From CAXBNB01 sp040151475 (GTDB taxonomy: Bacteria; Bacteroidota; Bacteroidia; Cytophagales; Cyclobacteriaceae): a DNA stretch of 64,000 bases. The notes beneath the pieces were generated by a model. It was not told the DNA's origin. It saw only the letters and a program-made list of their open reading frames with translations, and made no database searches. The stretch covers positions 62,001-126,000 of the forward strand of contig NZ_JBDKWG010000139.1 of the NCBI RefSeq assembly GCF_040151475.1, in the 5' to 3' direction. The position numbers and the translations under genes are program-made. This document shows, piece after piece, positions 55,081 to 63,101 of this stretch. How positions within the stretch are numbered: the stretch's first letter is position 1; every line of letters starts with the position of its first letter.

Positions 55081-55180
55081 TGCTTCGGGATAGGCGTGAG
55101 GGATAGAGGCATTGTTTGAGCCCGAAATAGAGATTGCGGTGGGTTGGCGTGCCGATAGCCTGGTCTCTTGAGACACGCTA
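55081..55180. repeat. G+C-raised structured intergenic segment (candidate repeat or ncRNA)
   Basis: Between trxB and the M23 gene, bases 55081-55140 hold 31 G or C of 60, against A/T-rich edges. TTCGGG (55084-55089) pairs with CCCGAA (55121-55126); GCGTG (55147-55151) pairs with CACGC (55174-55178), enclosing GTCTC-TT-GAGAC. There is no convincing reading frame with an ATG. It may be an extragenic repeat or a small RNA. Confidence 0.4.
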
Positions 55181-55224
55181 AGGTCATTTTAAATAGTTTT
55201 TTTAATAGAGTATTTGATGTATTA

Positions 55225-56268
55225 ATGCGATTAAGTAATTTTTTCATTGTCACCTTGATTTTAATGCTGACGATGACAAATGAATCTCTCAGCCAAAATA
55301 AGAAAAAACGGCTGGGAGATTTTTTTAAGTTTAAAAATAAGAAAATAGAGATTCCTGTTGTTGAACAGCAGTTATCGGTATTTGAGGTGAGTGATGATGC
55401 GTTTGCCATTGACACTTTGTACCTAGATAGTATGATGTATGCAGAAGAGGTAAACCTACAGCGTGAGCTAAGTTTGGTGCATGAAGATACCGCTCAAATA
55501 CCGTTGTATTTCAATGTGCCGGTTCAGGTTTCAGAGCAATTAAAAATAGATTCTGTTTGGGTGACACTTAGGGAATATTATTCGATTTGGGATTCTAAAA
55601 AAGTGAATCCGTATGAATTAGACGGTGAAAAGTTTAAGGATACTTTAAATATTCCCCTGCATTATACCAATCCGGAATTGTCCTGGACAGTGCCTATAAG
55701 CAAAGGGCATATTACCTCACCGTTTGGGTTGCGCAGATGGCGGTGGCATTATGGCACTGATTTGAGATTGGATACTGGAGATTCCGTAAAAGTAGCATTT
55801 GATGGTATAGTGCGAGTTGCGCATTACGACCGCTATGGTTATGGTCATTACGTATTGGTGAGGCATTATAACGGACTTGAAACTCTTTACGGGCATTTTA
55901 AGAAGGGTCTGGTAAGGGTAGGTGATGAAGTGAAGGCTGGCGATGTGATTGGCTTAGGGGGGAGTACAGGTAGGAGTAGTGGGTCTCATTTGCATTTTGA
56001 GGTGCGTTATGAAGGCAATGCTATTGATCCTACTCAGGTATTCGATTTCGGAAATGACAGTATATTGGCAGATAGCCTTACAATTACCCCGGAAACATTT
56101 TCCTATCTAAAAGAAGCAAGAAAAATTCGTTACCATAAAGTACGTAGTGGCGATACACTTGGGCACATCAGCTATAGGTATGGCGTATCTATAAATCAGA
56201 TTTGCCGTTTGAACGGAATAAGTCGAAATACAATTCTGAGGATAGGCCAAAGGCTCAGACTGACCTGA
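55225..56268 (+). CDS. M23 (LytM) peptidase with C-terminal LysM domain
   Basis: A 347-aa exported cell-wall hydrolase or regulator of one. The ATG at 55225 starts a signal peptide (hydrophobic, ending NESLSQ); in-frame codons upstream start at TTG within the structured segment and are rejected. The M23 domain has the zinc motifs HYGTDLRL and HLHFEV with TSPFGLRRWR ahead. The last ~45 residues form a LysM domain (YHKVRSGDTLGHISYRYGVS) that binds peptidoglycan. It probably cleaves or binds cross-bridges in the periplasm. Confidence 0.92.
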   Translation: MRLSNFFIVTLILMLTMTNESLSQNKKKRLGDFFKFKNKKIEIPVVEQQLSVFEVSDDAFAIDTLYLDSMMYAEEVNLQRELSLVHEDTAQIPLYFNVPVQVSEQLKIDSVWVTLREYYSIWDSKKVNPYELDGEKFKDTLNIPLHYTNPELSWTVPISKGHITSPFGLRRWRWHYGTDLRLDTGDSVKVAFDGIVRVAHYDRYGYGHYVLVRHYNGLETLYGHFKKGLVRVGDEVKAGDVIGLGGSTGRSSGSHLHFEVRYEGNAIDPTQVFDFGNDSILADSLTITPETFSYLKEARKIRYHKVRSGDTLGHISYRYGVSINQICRLNGISRNTILRIGQRLRLT

Positions 56269-56356
56269 TAAAGTAGCATGAAGAACTGTCGGTTTTTAAA
56301 GAAAGTTCTTTTATATTGAATAATTTTTTTAAGCCTTTGATTAATATTTTGTTAAT

Positions 56357-57073
56357 ATGAAATTAGATGTACTTGTATTTGCGGCACACCCTGATGATGC
56401 GGAGTTGTCTTGTGGAGGAACGATCCTTTCTTTGGTTGCTTCCGGCAAGAAAGTTGGGATTGTGGATTTGACTCGTGGAGAAATGGGCACAAGAGGAACT
56501 CCTGAAATCCGTTATCAGGAGGCTGTGACATCAGGACGAATACTAGGTCTTTCTGTAAGGGAAAATCTGGCATTTGATGACGTACATTTTACCAATGACC
56601 AAAAACATCAGTTGGAGGTGGTGAAAGCGATTCGCAAATACCAACCTGACATTATACTGTGCAATGCAATCAGAGATCGCCATCCAGATCATGCCAAAGC
56701 TTCGCAGTTGGTAGTACAAGCTAATTTTATGGCAGGATTGAAAAAGGTTGAGACAAAATCAAAAGGTGTGGTTCAGGATTTTTGGAGGGTAAAAAACTTA
56801 TACCATTATATCCAGACAGATTGGATTCAACCAGATTTTGTGGTGGATGTGTCCGACCATTGGGAAAAACGTATGGAAGCTGTGCGAGCTTTTAAATCTC
56901 AGTTTTTTGATCCGGAGGGCGAACAATCAAATACTTTAATTTCTTCTCCCGAATTTATCAACATGCTGGATGCACGTGGAATAGAACTTGGCTTGTCTAT
57001 CAGGGTAAAATATGGTGAGGGTTTTACAGTGGATAGAAATGTAGGGGTATCAGACTTGTCATCATTGCTATAA
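56357..57073 (+). CDS. bshB1: Bacillithiol biosynthesis deacetylase
   Basis: Removes the acetyl group from N-acetylglucosaminyl-malate in bacillithiol synthesis. A 238-aa LmbE-type zinc deacetylase: FAAHPDDAEL with zinc ligands His11 and Asp14, LTRGEMGTRGTPE and RDRHPDHAKAS are characteristic of the BshB1 group. Its last 175 bases overlap, in antisense, the 3' end of the site-2 protease frame. bshA and bshC are not in the window. Confidence 0.93.
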   Translation: MKLDVLVFAAHPDDAELSCGGTILSLVASGKKVGIVDLTRGEMGTRGTPEIRYQEAVTSGRILGLSVRENLAFDDVHFTNDQKHQLEVVKAIRKYQPDIILCNAIRDRHPDHAKASQLVVQANFMAGLKKVETKSKGVVQDFWRVKNLYHYIQTDWIQPDFVVDVSDHWEKRMEAVRAFKSQFFDPEGEQSNTLISSPEFINMLDARGIELGLSIRVKYGEGFTVDRNVGVSDLSSLL

Positions 57074-58209
57074 TTGTCATCAATGATAAATGGTTGTGGA
57101 CTAAAACAAAGTACAAATACTCCCAGAGAGATCCAGCCTAAAATTTTTCTTTTCAGATCAAGTGGTTCATCGTACAAAACAGGAGGGTGGTAAACTCCTA
57201 AAAACCGACCTAATACAAAGGCAAAAAGCAACCATCCACTATATCCTTCCACTTTTGGAAATATAAATACAGTTGTAAATTGGGCTGTGAAAATAATGGT
57301 AGCATACATGAGCCTGTTGCGCATATTTGGGGTGAATTTGTGAAAACAGTAATAGAGAAAGACAAAATAAAGTATCTCAGTCAATAAGTAGTCTGATAAC
57401 ACAAATGGATTGACAACTCCCAATCCGGCATAATAAAGGAATATAATAAACAATCCGGCTGATACTTTTTTGTGATTTTTTCCTCCAATGAGGCCATATA
57501 ATATATGTCCTCCATCCAGTTGGCCTATTGGCAATAAATTGAGTGCCGTAAAAAACAACGCTAAATATCCAGCCAAAAGGTATGGATAGTGCAACATCTC
57601 ATTGGGGTGAGGAATGAGTGAGGTGTCGGTTACTACAAAATTTTCGAACAGCCAGAACAGTACATTAGGCCCGAGTGTAATGCCCACCATGTCTTTATCC
57701 TGATAGGCATACAATGGGTAGTCACTACCCCATTGTTTATATTCGGGATGTATGTTGAATACATAGTCAAGAGGAGGAAGGTGGGTAAAACCATAGTGCA
57801 GGACAAGTACTGCAATCACAAATCCGGCAAGTGGGCCGGCTATTCCTATGTCAAAATATTTTTTTCGGCTATCAATGTGATCCTTGATTCGGATAACTGC
57901 ACCCATTGTGCCTATAGAAGGGCCTCCGAGGAAACCCAACCAAAGTGGTATGTAGTAAGGCAGGGTCACTTTTACTTTGTGGTATTGAGCAGTGAAGTAA
58001 TGTCCAAATTCATGAACTGTGAGTATTCCTAAAAACGGAATGGAAAATTGGAGTCCATTGAGGAGTTCGGCCAGGTTGATGGCAGGTGTAGTAAATATTA
58101 GTGATTTGCCGGTCATCCATTCAGCTCCGGCAATAGTGGTAGAAATTAGAGTCACTACAAACAATACCAGTTGAATGACTTTGGTCTTCTGCTCTTTATT
58201 TTTAAACAT
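56899..58209 (-). CDS. Site-2 protease-type membrane metalloprotease (M50 family)
   Basis: A 436-aa polytopic protease. HEFGHYFTAQ is the zinc motif and LLPIGQLDGGH the second active-site motif; about eight hydrophobic helices are seen. The start overlaps the upstream HAD gene by eight bases. The hydrophobic part ends near residue 370, and the last ~58 residues lie antisense to bshB1 and look unlike a conserved domain. This long convergent overlap suggests that the ancestral stop codon has been lost or that the tail is a chance extension. Substrate unknown. Confidence 0.88.
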   Translation of the reverse strand: MFKNKEQKTKVIQLVLFVVTLISTTIAGAEWMTGKSLIFTTPAINLAELLNGLQFSIPFLGILTVHEFGHYFTAQYHKVKVTLPYYIPLWLGFLGGPSIGTMGAVIRIKDHIDSRKKYFDIGIAGPLAGFVIAVLVLHYGFTHLPPLDYVFNIHPEYKQWGSDYPLYAYQDKDMVGITLGPNVLFWLFENFVVTDTSLIPHPNEMLHYPYLLAGYLALFFTALNLLPIGQLDGGHILYGLIGGKNHKKVSAGLFIIFLYYAGLGVVNPFVLSDYLLTEILYFVFLYYCFHKFTPNMRNRLMYATIIFTAQFTTVFIFPKVEGYSGWLLFAFVLGRFLGVYHPPVLYDEPLDLKRKILGWISLGVFVLCFSPQPFIIDDNYSNDDKSDTPTFLSTVKPSPYFTLIDKPSSIPRASSMLINSGEEIKVFDCSPSGSKN

Positions 58210-58819
58210 ATTGTTTCAATTCTAATACCTGATCAGGACTACTGATGAGTTTTGTGTGGATGCCAACTTTTTTTGCTCCTTCTAAATTTTCTAACTTATC
58301 ATCCATAAACAAAGCTTCTGAGGCTTTTGTTTTACTCTTTGTCAGTATTTCCCGATAAATTTCAATATCCGGTTTCCGCATGTTCAATTCATGAGAAAAA
58401 AACACATAGTCGGCAAAGAAAGACAATGAATCTTTACCAGATACCTTTTCAAGGATTTTATTGAATGCTTCAATGTGAATTTTGTTGGTATTGCTCAAGA
58501 TGATGACCTTATATTTCTCTCTCAAAGCAGAAAGCAATTCTAGTCTTTGTGTTGTAATAGACAGCAGCATGGCATTCCAGCAGTAGTCAACCTGCTGGTT
58601 AGAGAGGTTACAATCAAATGTTTTATTGATCCCTTTTCTAAATGCTTTGTTACTTATCAACCCTTTTTCATAGTGCTGGAAAATGTCAGAATTATCAACC
58701 CTTTTCTGTATTTCTATTGGAGAGGTTGCTGTTATTTCTGAAAATGAATTAATTGTGGCTTGCTCGTCTAACCCGATGATTACTCCACCCAGATCAAAGA
58801 TAAAAGTATTGATATTCAA
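58202..58819 (-). CDS. HAD-superfamily hydrolase
   Basis: A ~205-aa phosphatase-like HAD protein (subfamily IA, YihX-like pattern). It has FIFDLGGVII, with the nucleophile Asp, then ILSNTNKIH and MDDKLENLEGAKKVG for motifs II and IV. No ATG fits. TTG at 58819 starts nine residues before the motif; the frame also opens from TTG at 58849, but that would cover the putative tRNA promoter. It is upstream of the site-2 protease with an eight-base overlap. Probably acts on a small phosphorylated metabolite. Confidence 0.85.
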   Translation of the reverse strand: MNINTFIFDLGGVIIGLDEQATINSFSEITATSPIEIQKRVDNSDIFQHYEKGLISNKAFRKGINKTFDCNLSNQQVDYCWNAMLLSITTQRLELLSALREKYKVIILSNTNKIHIEAFNKILEKVSGKDSLSFFADYVFFSHELNMRKPDIEIYREILTKSKTKASEALFMDDKLENLEGAKKVGIHTKLISSPDQVLELKQYV

Positions 58820-58830
58820 ATTAAATTTTG

Positions 58831-58862
58831 TTTGTGAATTTAGAGGCAAATATGTAACATTG
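58831..58862 (+). promoter_or_regulatory. Putative tRNA promoter
   Basis: TTTG (58831-58834), 20-base spacer, TAACATTG (58855-58862), one mismatch from TAnnTTTG. It lies 38 bases before the tRNA. Confidence 0.5.
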
Positions 58863-58900
58863 CACTCCCAAATTCAAGGTGCTCTTAAAAGCAATTTGAA

Positions 58901-58974
58901 GGGCCTATAGCTCAGTTGGTTAGAGCACCTGACTCATAATCAGGTGGTCCATGGTTCGAGTCCATGTGGGCCCA
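58901..58974 (+). tRNA. tRNA with anticodon CAT (Met or Ile2)
   Basis: A complete cloverleaf: acceptor GGGCCTA/TGGGCCC (one G-U), D-arm GCTC/GAGC, anticodon stem CCTGA/TCAGG with loop CTCATAA (CAT at 58935-58937), T-arm CATGG/CCATG with TTCGAGT. CCA is not encoded. CAT may be elongator Met or, after lysidine modification, Ile2; I cannot separate these by eye, but it lacks the initiator's mismatched 1-72 pair. Confidence 0.95.
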
Positions 58975-58980
58975 CATCCC

Positions 58981-59012
58981 AAAAAAGAGTTGCAGAAATG
59001 CAGCTCTTTTTT
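58981..59012 (+). terminator. Terminator after the tRNA
   Basis: Stem GAGTTGCA/TGCAGCTC (one G-U) with loop GAA A, flanked by A-run and T-run (AAAAAA before, TTTTTT after). Confidence 0.88.
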
Positions 59013-59144
59013 GTTTTCTACTTTTCGGATTTCGTTGGTGTAAGTGACCAATGCAAAGCTCACTAAATCCATTATACAATTGAAATGTTAGAAAATTTGT
59101 CCTGAGTCTGAGCAAAGGTTAATATTAGAGGATATAAATCCCGT

Positions 59145-59152
59145 TACATTTG
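59145..59152 (+). promoter_or_regulatory. Putative -7 promoter element of the SDR-like gene
   Basis: TACATTTG fits TAnnTTTG and lies 17 bases before the ATG at 59170. A clear -33 TTTG is not found at the expected distance. Confidence 0.4.
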
Positions 59153-59169
59153 CAGCTAAATCAATATGA

Positions 59170-60729
59170 ATGGACAATACACAGAATAAAACAGATTCAC
59201 CTCAGCTTACTCAGCAACAAATTGAGGACTGTATTTCTATTTTGAGCATCCTAAATGCGGACACCAATCAAATATTTGAAATTCCCAAAGAAAGGAGGTT
59301 GGCTCTTATTAGAGCAGCAGGCCAACTTTCCAGACCGAGTAGAGAGGAGTTTTCTATAAGAAAAAGAGATGCCAGAAAAGCGGCAAAAAGAAAATTGGTA
59401 GAGAGAGATAAAGGTGCTCGAAATGGCACTGGAATTCGAAGTGCCCGTGAAGCCTCTATATTCATTGCTCCAACAATGATTTCTCTTACCGGAGAAGAGT
59501 TTGAAAAGGAAGTAGAGCTGAAATCGCCAAGAAATTGCTACGTCTGCAAAGCAGTATTTAATCGACTCCATCATTTCTATGATACGATGTGCAAAGAGTG
59601 TGGAGACTTCAACTATGCCAAACGTTTTCAAACAGCTGATCTTACCAGTCAGGTTGCGTTGGTAACGGGTTCACGGCTGAAAATTGGTTACCATATTACG
59701 CTTATGATGCTGAGGGCTGGAGCAACAGTAATTGCAACAACAAGATTTCCTGTTGATGCCGCATTGCGGTACTCAAAGGAGCATGATTTTAATGAATGGG
59801 GAGAAAGATTAAAGATTCATGGACTGGATCTACGTCATATTCCCAGTGTTGAAATTTTCTGTAGCTTTATCGAGCAACAATATGATCGTCTGGATATTTT
59901 GATTAATAATGCTGCGCAAACCGTAAGGCGGCCTTCGGGATTTTACAAACACTTAATGTCCAATGAGGAGAAGGCCATAAATGATTTGCCACATTTTATG
60001 CAGCAACTTCTTGCCGATCACAATGCTTGTTTGAAGGAACTGAAATCACTCAGTGATAATTTTAACATAGTACAGGATAAAAACCTCCCGGTTAGTTGGC
60101 ATGGAAAGCAATTAGGAGTTGGATTAAGTTCTTCTGCAAAATTATCACAGATTCCTTATAGCATAGACAACACACTTACAGTAGAAGAAGTGTTTCCAGA
60201 TGGAAAACTGGATGCTGATTTACAACAAGTGGATTTGCGCAAGATCAACAGTTGGCGATTGAAATTGGGAGAAATACCCACTACTGAAATGCTGGAAGTT
60301 CAGCTCGTGAACTCCGTAGCTCCTTTTGTTTTGTGTAATAGATTAGTGAACCTGATGAAAAAGGAGAATACAGGAATGAAACATGTTATAAATGTATCGG
60401 CTATGGAGGGTAAGTTTCATCAGTTTCACAAAGAAGACAGACATCCCCATACCAATATGGCCAAGGCAGCCTTGAACATGATGACTTTAACTTCTGCTTC
60501 GGACTTTGCTAAATACGGTATTTACACCAATGCAGTAGATACAGGTTGGGTGACAGATGAAGACCCTGTTGAATTAGCAAGGAGGAAAGAAGAAGTTCAT
60601 GACTTTCAACCTCCTTTGGATATTGTTGACGGTGCTGCCAGAGTGTTGGATCCTCTATTTGACGGAATAAATACCGGAAAACACTGGAATGGGAAGTTTT
60701 TAAAGGATTACATGCCTACTTCCTGGTAA
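59170..60729 (+). CDS. SDR-like protein with N-terminal CxxC...CxxC domain
   Basis: A 519-aa protein, twice the size of a classical short-chain dehydrogenase. Residues about 1-150 are a charged helical region ending in a zinc-binding-like pair CYVC and CKEC. The Rossmann part begins at VALVTGSRLKIGYH (cofactor loop) and includes ILINNAAQTVRR. The usual catalytic Tyr-x-x-x-Lys reads TNMAK, with Thr in place of Tyr, so standard dehydrogenase chemistry is doubtful. Ser in NVSAMEG is kept. A ~100-residue insert follows the NNAA motif. I recognise the family shape but not its function. It is flanked by its own promoter-like and terminator elements. Confidence 0.8.
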   Translation: MDNTQNKTDSPQLTQQQIEDCISILSILNADTNQIFEIPKERRLALIRAAGQLSRPSREEFSIRKRDARKAAKRKLVERDKGARNGTGIRSAREASIFIAPTMISLTGEEFEKEVELKSPRNCYVCKAVFNRLHHFYDTMCKECGDFNYAKRFQTADLTSQVALVTGSRLKIGYHITLMMLRAGATVIATTRFPVDAALRYSKEHDFNEWGERLKIHGLDLRHIPSVEIFCSFIEQQYDRLDILINNAAQTVRRPSGFYKHLMSNEEKAINDLPHFMQQLLADHNACLKELKSLSDNFNIVQDKNLPVSWHGKQLGVGLSSSAKLSQIPYSIDNTLTVEEVFPDGKLDADLQQVDLRKINSWRLKLGEIPTTEMLEVQLVNSVAPFVLCNRLVNLMKKENTGMKHVINVSAMEGKFHQFHKEDRHPHTNMAKAALNMMTLTSASDFAKYGIYTNAVDTGWVTDEDPVELARRKEEVHDFQPPLDIVDGAARVLDPLFDGINTGKHWNGKFLKDYMPTSW

Positions 60730-60750
60730 TTATATATTATGTGACTTTTG

Positions 60751-60772
60751 TTCAAGTTTCTCTTGAATTTTT
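60751..60772 (+). terminator. Probable terminator of the SDR-like gene
   Basis: Perfect 6-bp stem TTCAAG/CTTGAA with loop TTTCT and five T residues, 21 bases after the stop. Confidence 0.55.
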
Positions 60773-60940
60773 GGATAATGAAATAAAACCCAAAGGGATG
60801 TTTTTATATAATGATTCATCACCTGATATTCATACTCATGAGAAGATTCAAGCAAATTAGCATTTGAACCAAGTTCTTGAAGCAAAATGGATTAGCTGTT
60901 ATATTTGAACCTGTTAATTGATTGGTATTAAAAAAAAGCA

Positions 60941-60970
60941 AAAAAAAAAACCACCGTTAGGTGGCTTTTT
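60941..60970 (-). terminator. Terminator of the cold-shock gene
   Basis: On the minus strand the stem CCACC/GGTGG with a four-base loop is followed by at least ten T residues. It lies ~30 bases after the csp stop. I saw nothing else of note in 60773-60940. Confidence 0.8.
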
Positions 60971-60996
60971 ATAAGTTGTGTTAAAGCAATAGATAA

Positions 60997-61188
60997 TTAG
61001 TCTATTACTTTTACGTTTACTGCGTTCATACCTTTCTTACCTCTTTCCGTGTCGTACTCAACCTTGTCGTTTTCACGAATGTCATCAACAAGTCCTGATG
61101 AATGTACGAAAATGTCTTCACTTGAATCGTCTGGCTTAATGAATCCAAAACCTTTGGACTCATTAAAGAATTTTACTGTTCCTTGCAT
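60997..61188 (-). CDS. Cold-shock domain protein (CspA family)
   Basis: A 63-aa single-stranded nucleic-acid-binding protein, full length for the family. The RNP1 motif is KGFGFI and RNP2 is DIFVHSS. These proteins melt RNA structure and aid translation after cold shock or in growth. It is followed by a terminator and preceded by a long untranslated leader, as in regulated csp genes. Confidence 0.95.
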   Translation of the reverse strand: MQGTVKFFNESKGFGFIKPDDSSEDIFVHSSGLVDDIRENDKVEYDTERGKKGMNAVNVKVID

Positions 61189-61359
61189 TGTAAATTTTTT
61201 AAAAAAATATTAATTATATTGTTTAAGCCCTTCGATCTAAATAATTGCCAGTAACTATTCTTTAAATTTTATTCCGGAAAGTGGAACGCAGAGTAACGAA
61301 TTATCATGAAATTAAAAGGTGGGATTTTTCCCACAAAGACTTATAAACGCACAAATGTA
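61189..61359 (-). promoter_or_regulatory. Long 5' leader of the cold-shock gene with hairpin and -7 box
   Basis: Reading the minus strand, TACATTTG (61359-61352) matches the -7 consensus and would start transcription about 155 bases before the ATG; no good -33 box is seen. A hairpin GTGGGA/TCCCAC (61334-61319) lies close to that start. The rest is A/T-rich with no reading frame. The hairpin could instead terminate the upstream sulfatase transcript. Confidence 0.45.
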
Positions 61360-61436
61360 TGTAATCCATCTACGCTTTCCTAATGAAATGACAGATAGCT
61401 TTTTTGAAGTCGGTTTATTGGAACTTACAATGGTTT

Positions 61437-62873
61437 TTATTGAGCGTATTCTATGCCAAGATCATTGTTTCTGACTTCCAATAATTTGGATTTTAGTTTT
61501 TCTTTAAATTCATTTACTACCTTTTTATATTTTGGATTTGCTGCCAGGTTGGTATATTGTTTCGGGTCTTTTTTCATGTCAAACAATTCAATGCCTGATC
61601 CTGCATCTTCGTCATATTGGATATAAGCCCATTTGTCTGTTCTTAAAAGAAAGGTTTTTCCTCCCTGAGTAACGGAAAAGGCCATATCTCTTACTTTGTG
61701 TTTTGGGTTGTCAAGTGTTTTTGAGAGACTCTTTCCCTGTAAGTGCTCTGATGTTTTTAATCCTGCTATTTCTGCGATTGTAGGATACAAATCCAGCAAC
61801 TCGGCAAATGAATGACAAACTGCTGGTTTTTTTCCTGGTATTTTTATAATCAGAGGAACTCTTGCAGATTCTTCATGCAAACTGACTTTCATCCAGAACC
61901 TGTGCTCACCCAGGTGAAATCCATGATCTGATGTAAATATCACGATGGTATTGTCAGATAAACCCTCTTCTTCCAGGGTGTTGAGTACTTTTCCTACCTG
62001 CTTATCCATATAGGCTACAGAGGCGTAATATGCTGCAACAGCTTTCTTTTCCTGTTCTTCATTCATTTTTCCATTCACACTGGTCACATAGTTGATGCCT
62101 CGTTTAGGGATGTCATCCCAGTCTCCTTCTACTTTTTCGGGTAGATTTACTTGATTATAGGGATAAGGTTCGAAATATGTTTTGGGTGCTACGAATGGTA
62201 CATGAGGCCTTACGAAACCTACCGCCAGAAAGAAAGGTTCATCCTTATGCTCTCTGATCAGTTGAGAGGCTTTTTCTGCTGTTTTGCCATCAGAATGTAC
62301 TAAATCATCTCCGTTGGCTTTTACTATTGTCATTACGTTTCCTCCTTTTTTAGGCAATGTGCCATCAGGGTTGCCTTGTACCAGTTCACTTTCTCCTTCC
62401 GCTTTCCATTCCGGTCCCTGGCTGTTGAAACGCTCTGTCCAAGAGGCTTCATCATCTGTGCCATTCGATCCTTTTTCAATATCTCCGGGTACGCCCATGT
62501 GAAAAATTTTACTTACCCGTGCGGTGTAGTATCCATTTTCTTTAAACAATTGAGACCATGTTTTTCTATCAGAACCAATATTTTCACGACCACTCACATA
62601 ACCAAAAGTAGTTGTGGCACTTGGATAATAACCTGACATAAATGAAGCCCTGGATGGACCGCATACCGGATACTGGCAATAGGCTTTAGTGTAGCGTACA
62701 CCCTCTGAAGCCAGTTTATCTATATTAGGTGTTTTACTTGCTTTATTTTCATAGGCAGATACTGCGGTGGCTGTCAGGTCGTCAGCAATGATGAACAATA
62801 CATTCGGTTTTGTTTGCTGAGAATATCCGGTGGTGACAATCAATAGTAAGATGATTATTTTCAGGTATTTCAT
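61437..62873 (-). CDS. Sulfatase, Cys-type, iduronate-2-sulfatase-like
   Basis: A 478-aa exported sulfatase. The ATG at 62873 gives a cleavable signal peptide (KIIILLLIVTTGYSQ); codons to 62885 start at TTG. The formylglycine site is Cys71 in CGPSR, within QYPVCGPSRASFMSGYYP, a signature of the iduronate-2-sulfatase/choline-sulfatase-like group. IIADDLT and FTSDHGFHLGEH hold metal ligands. It faces away from the partial sulfatase at 63102, with 228 bases between them in which I find no other gene. Confidence 0.93.
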   Translation of the reverse strand: MKYLKIIILLLIVTTGYSQQTKPNVLFIIADDLTATAVSAYENKASKTPNIDKLASEGVRYTKAYCQYPVCGPSRASFMSGYYPSATTTFGYVSGRENIGSDRKTWSQLFKENGYYTARVSKIFHMGVPGDIEKGSNGTDDEASWTERFNSQGPEWKAEGESELVQGNPDGTLPKKGGNVMTIVKANGDDLVHSDGKTAEKASQLIREHKDEPFFLAVGFVRPHVPFVAPKTYFEPYPYNQVNLPEKVEGDWDDIPKRGINYVTSVNGKMNEEQEKKAVAAYYASVAYMDKQVGKVLNTLEEEGLSDNTIVIFTSDHGFHLGEHRFWMKVSLHEESARVPLIIKIPGKKPAVCHSFAELLDLYPTIAEIAGLKTSEHLQGKSLSKTLDNPKHKVRDMAFSVTQGGKTFLLRTDKWAYIQYDEDAGSGIELFDMKKDPKQYTNLAANPKYKKVVNEFKEKLKSKLLEVRNNDLGIEYAQ

Positions 62874-63101
62874 ATTTCTGTGCAAATAGATTAAATAAAA
62901 AAAACAGGAACAGTGAATAGAAAGTGTAGTGAATGTGAATCTGAGTGGTGCATGTAAAAAGCTAAAGTATTGATATTTTTAGAAAATGAAAAGCATTTCT
63001 TAGGATCGATTTTGCTCTTTTACCTTAAAACCCGGGCAGTTAAGAAACCTTATACATTTAATTGTTAGATTTATCAAAATTTCGATTTACTATTCTATGT
63101 T

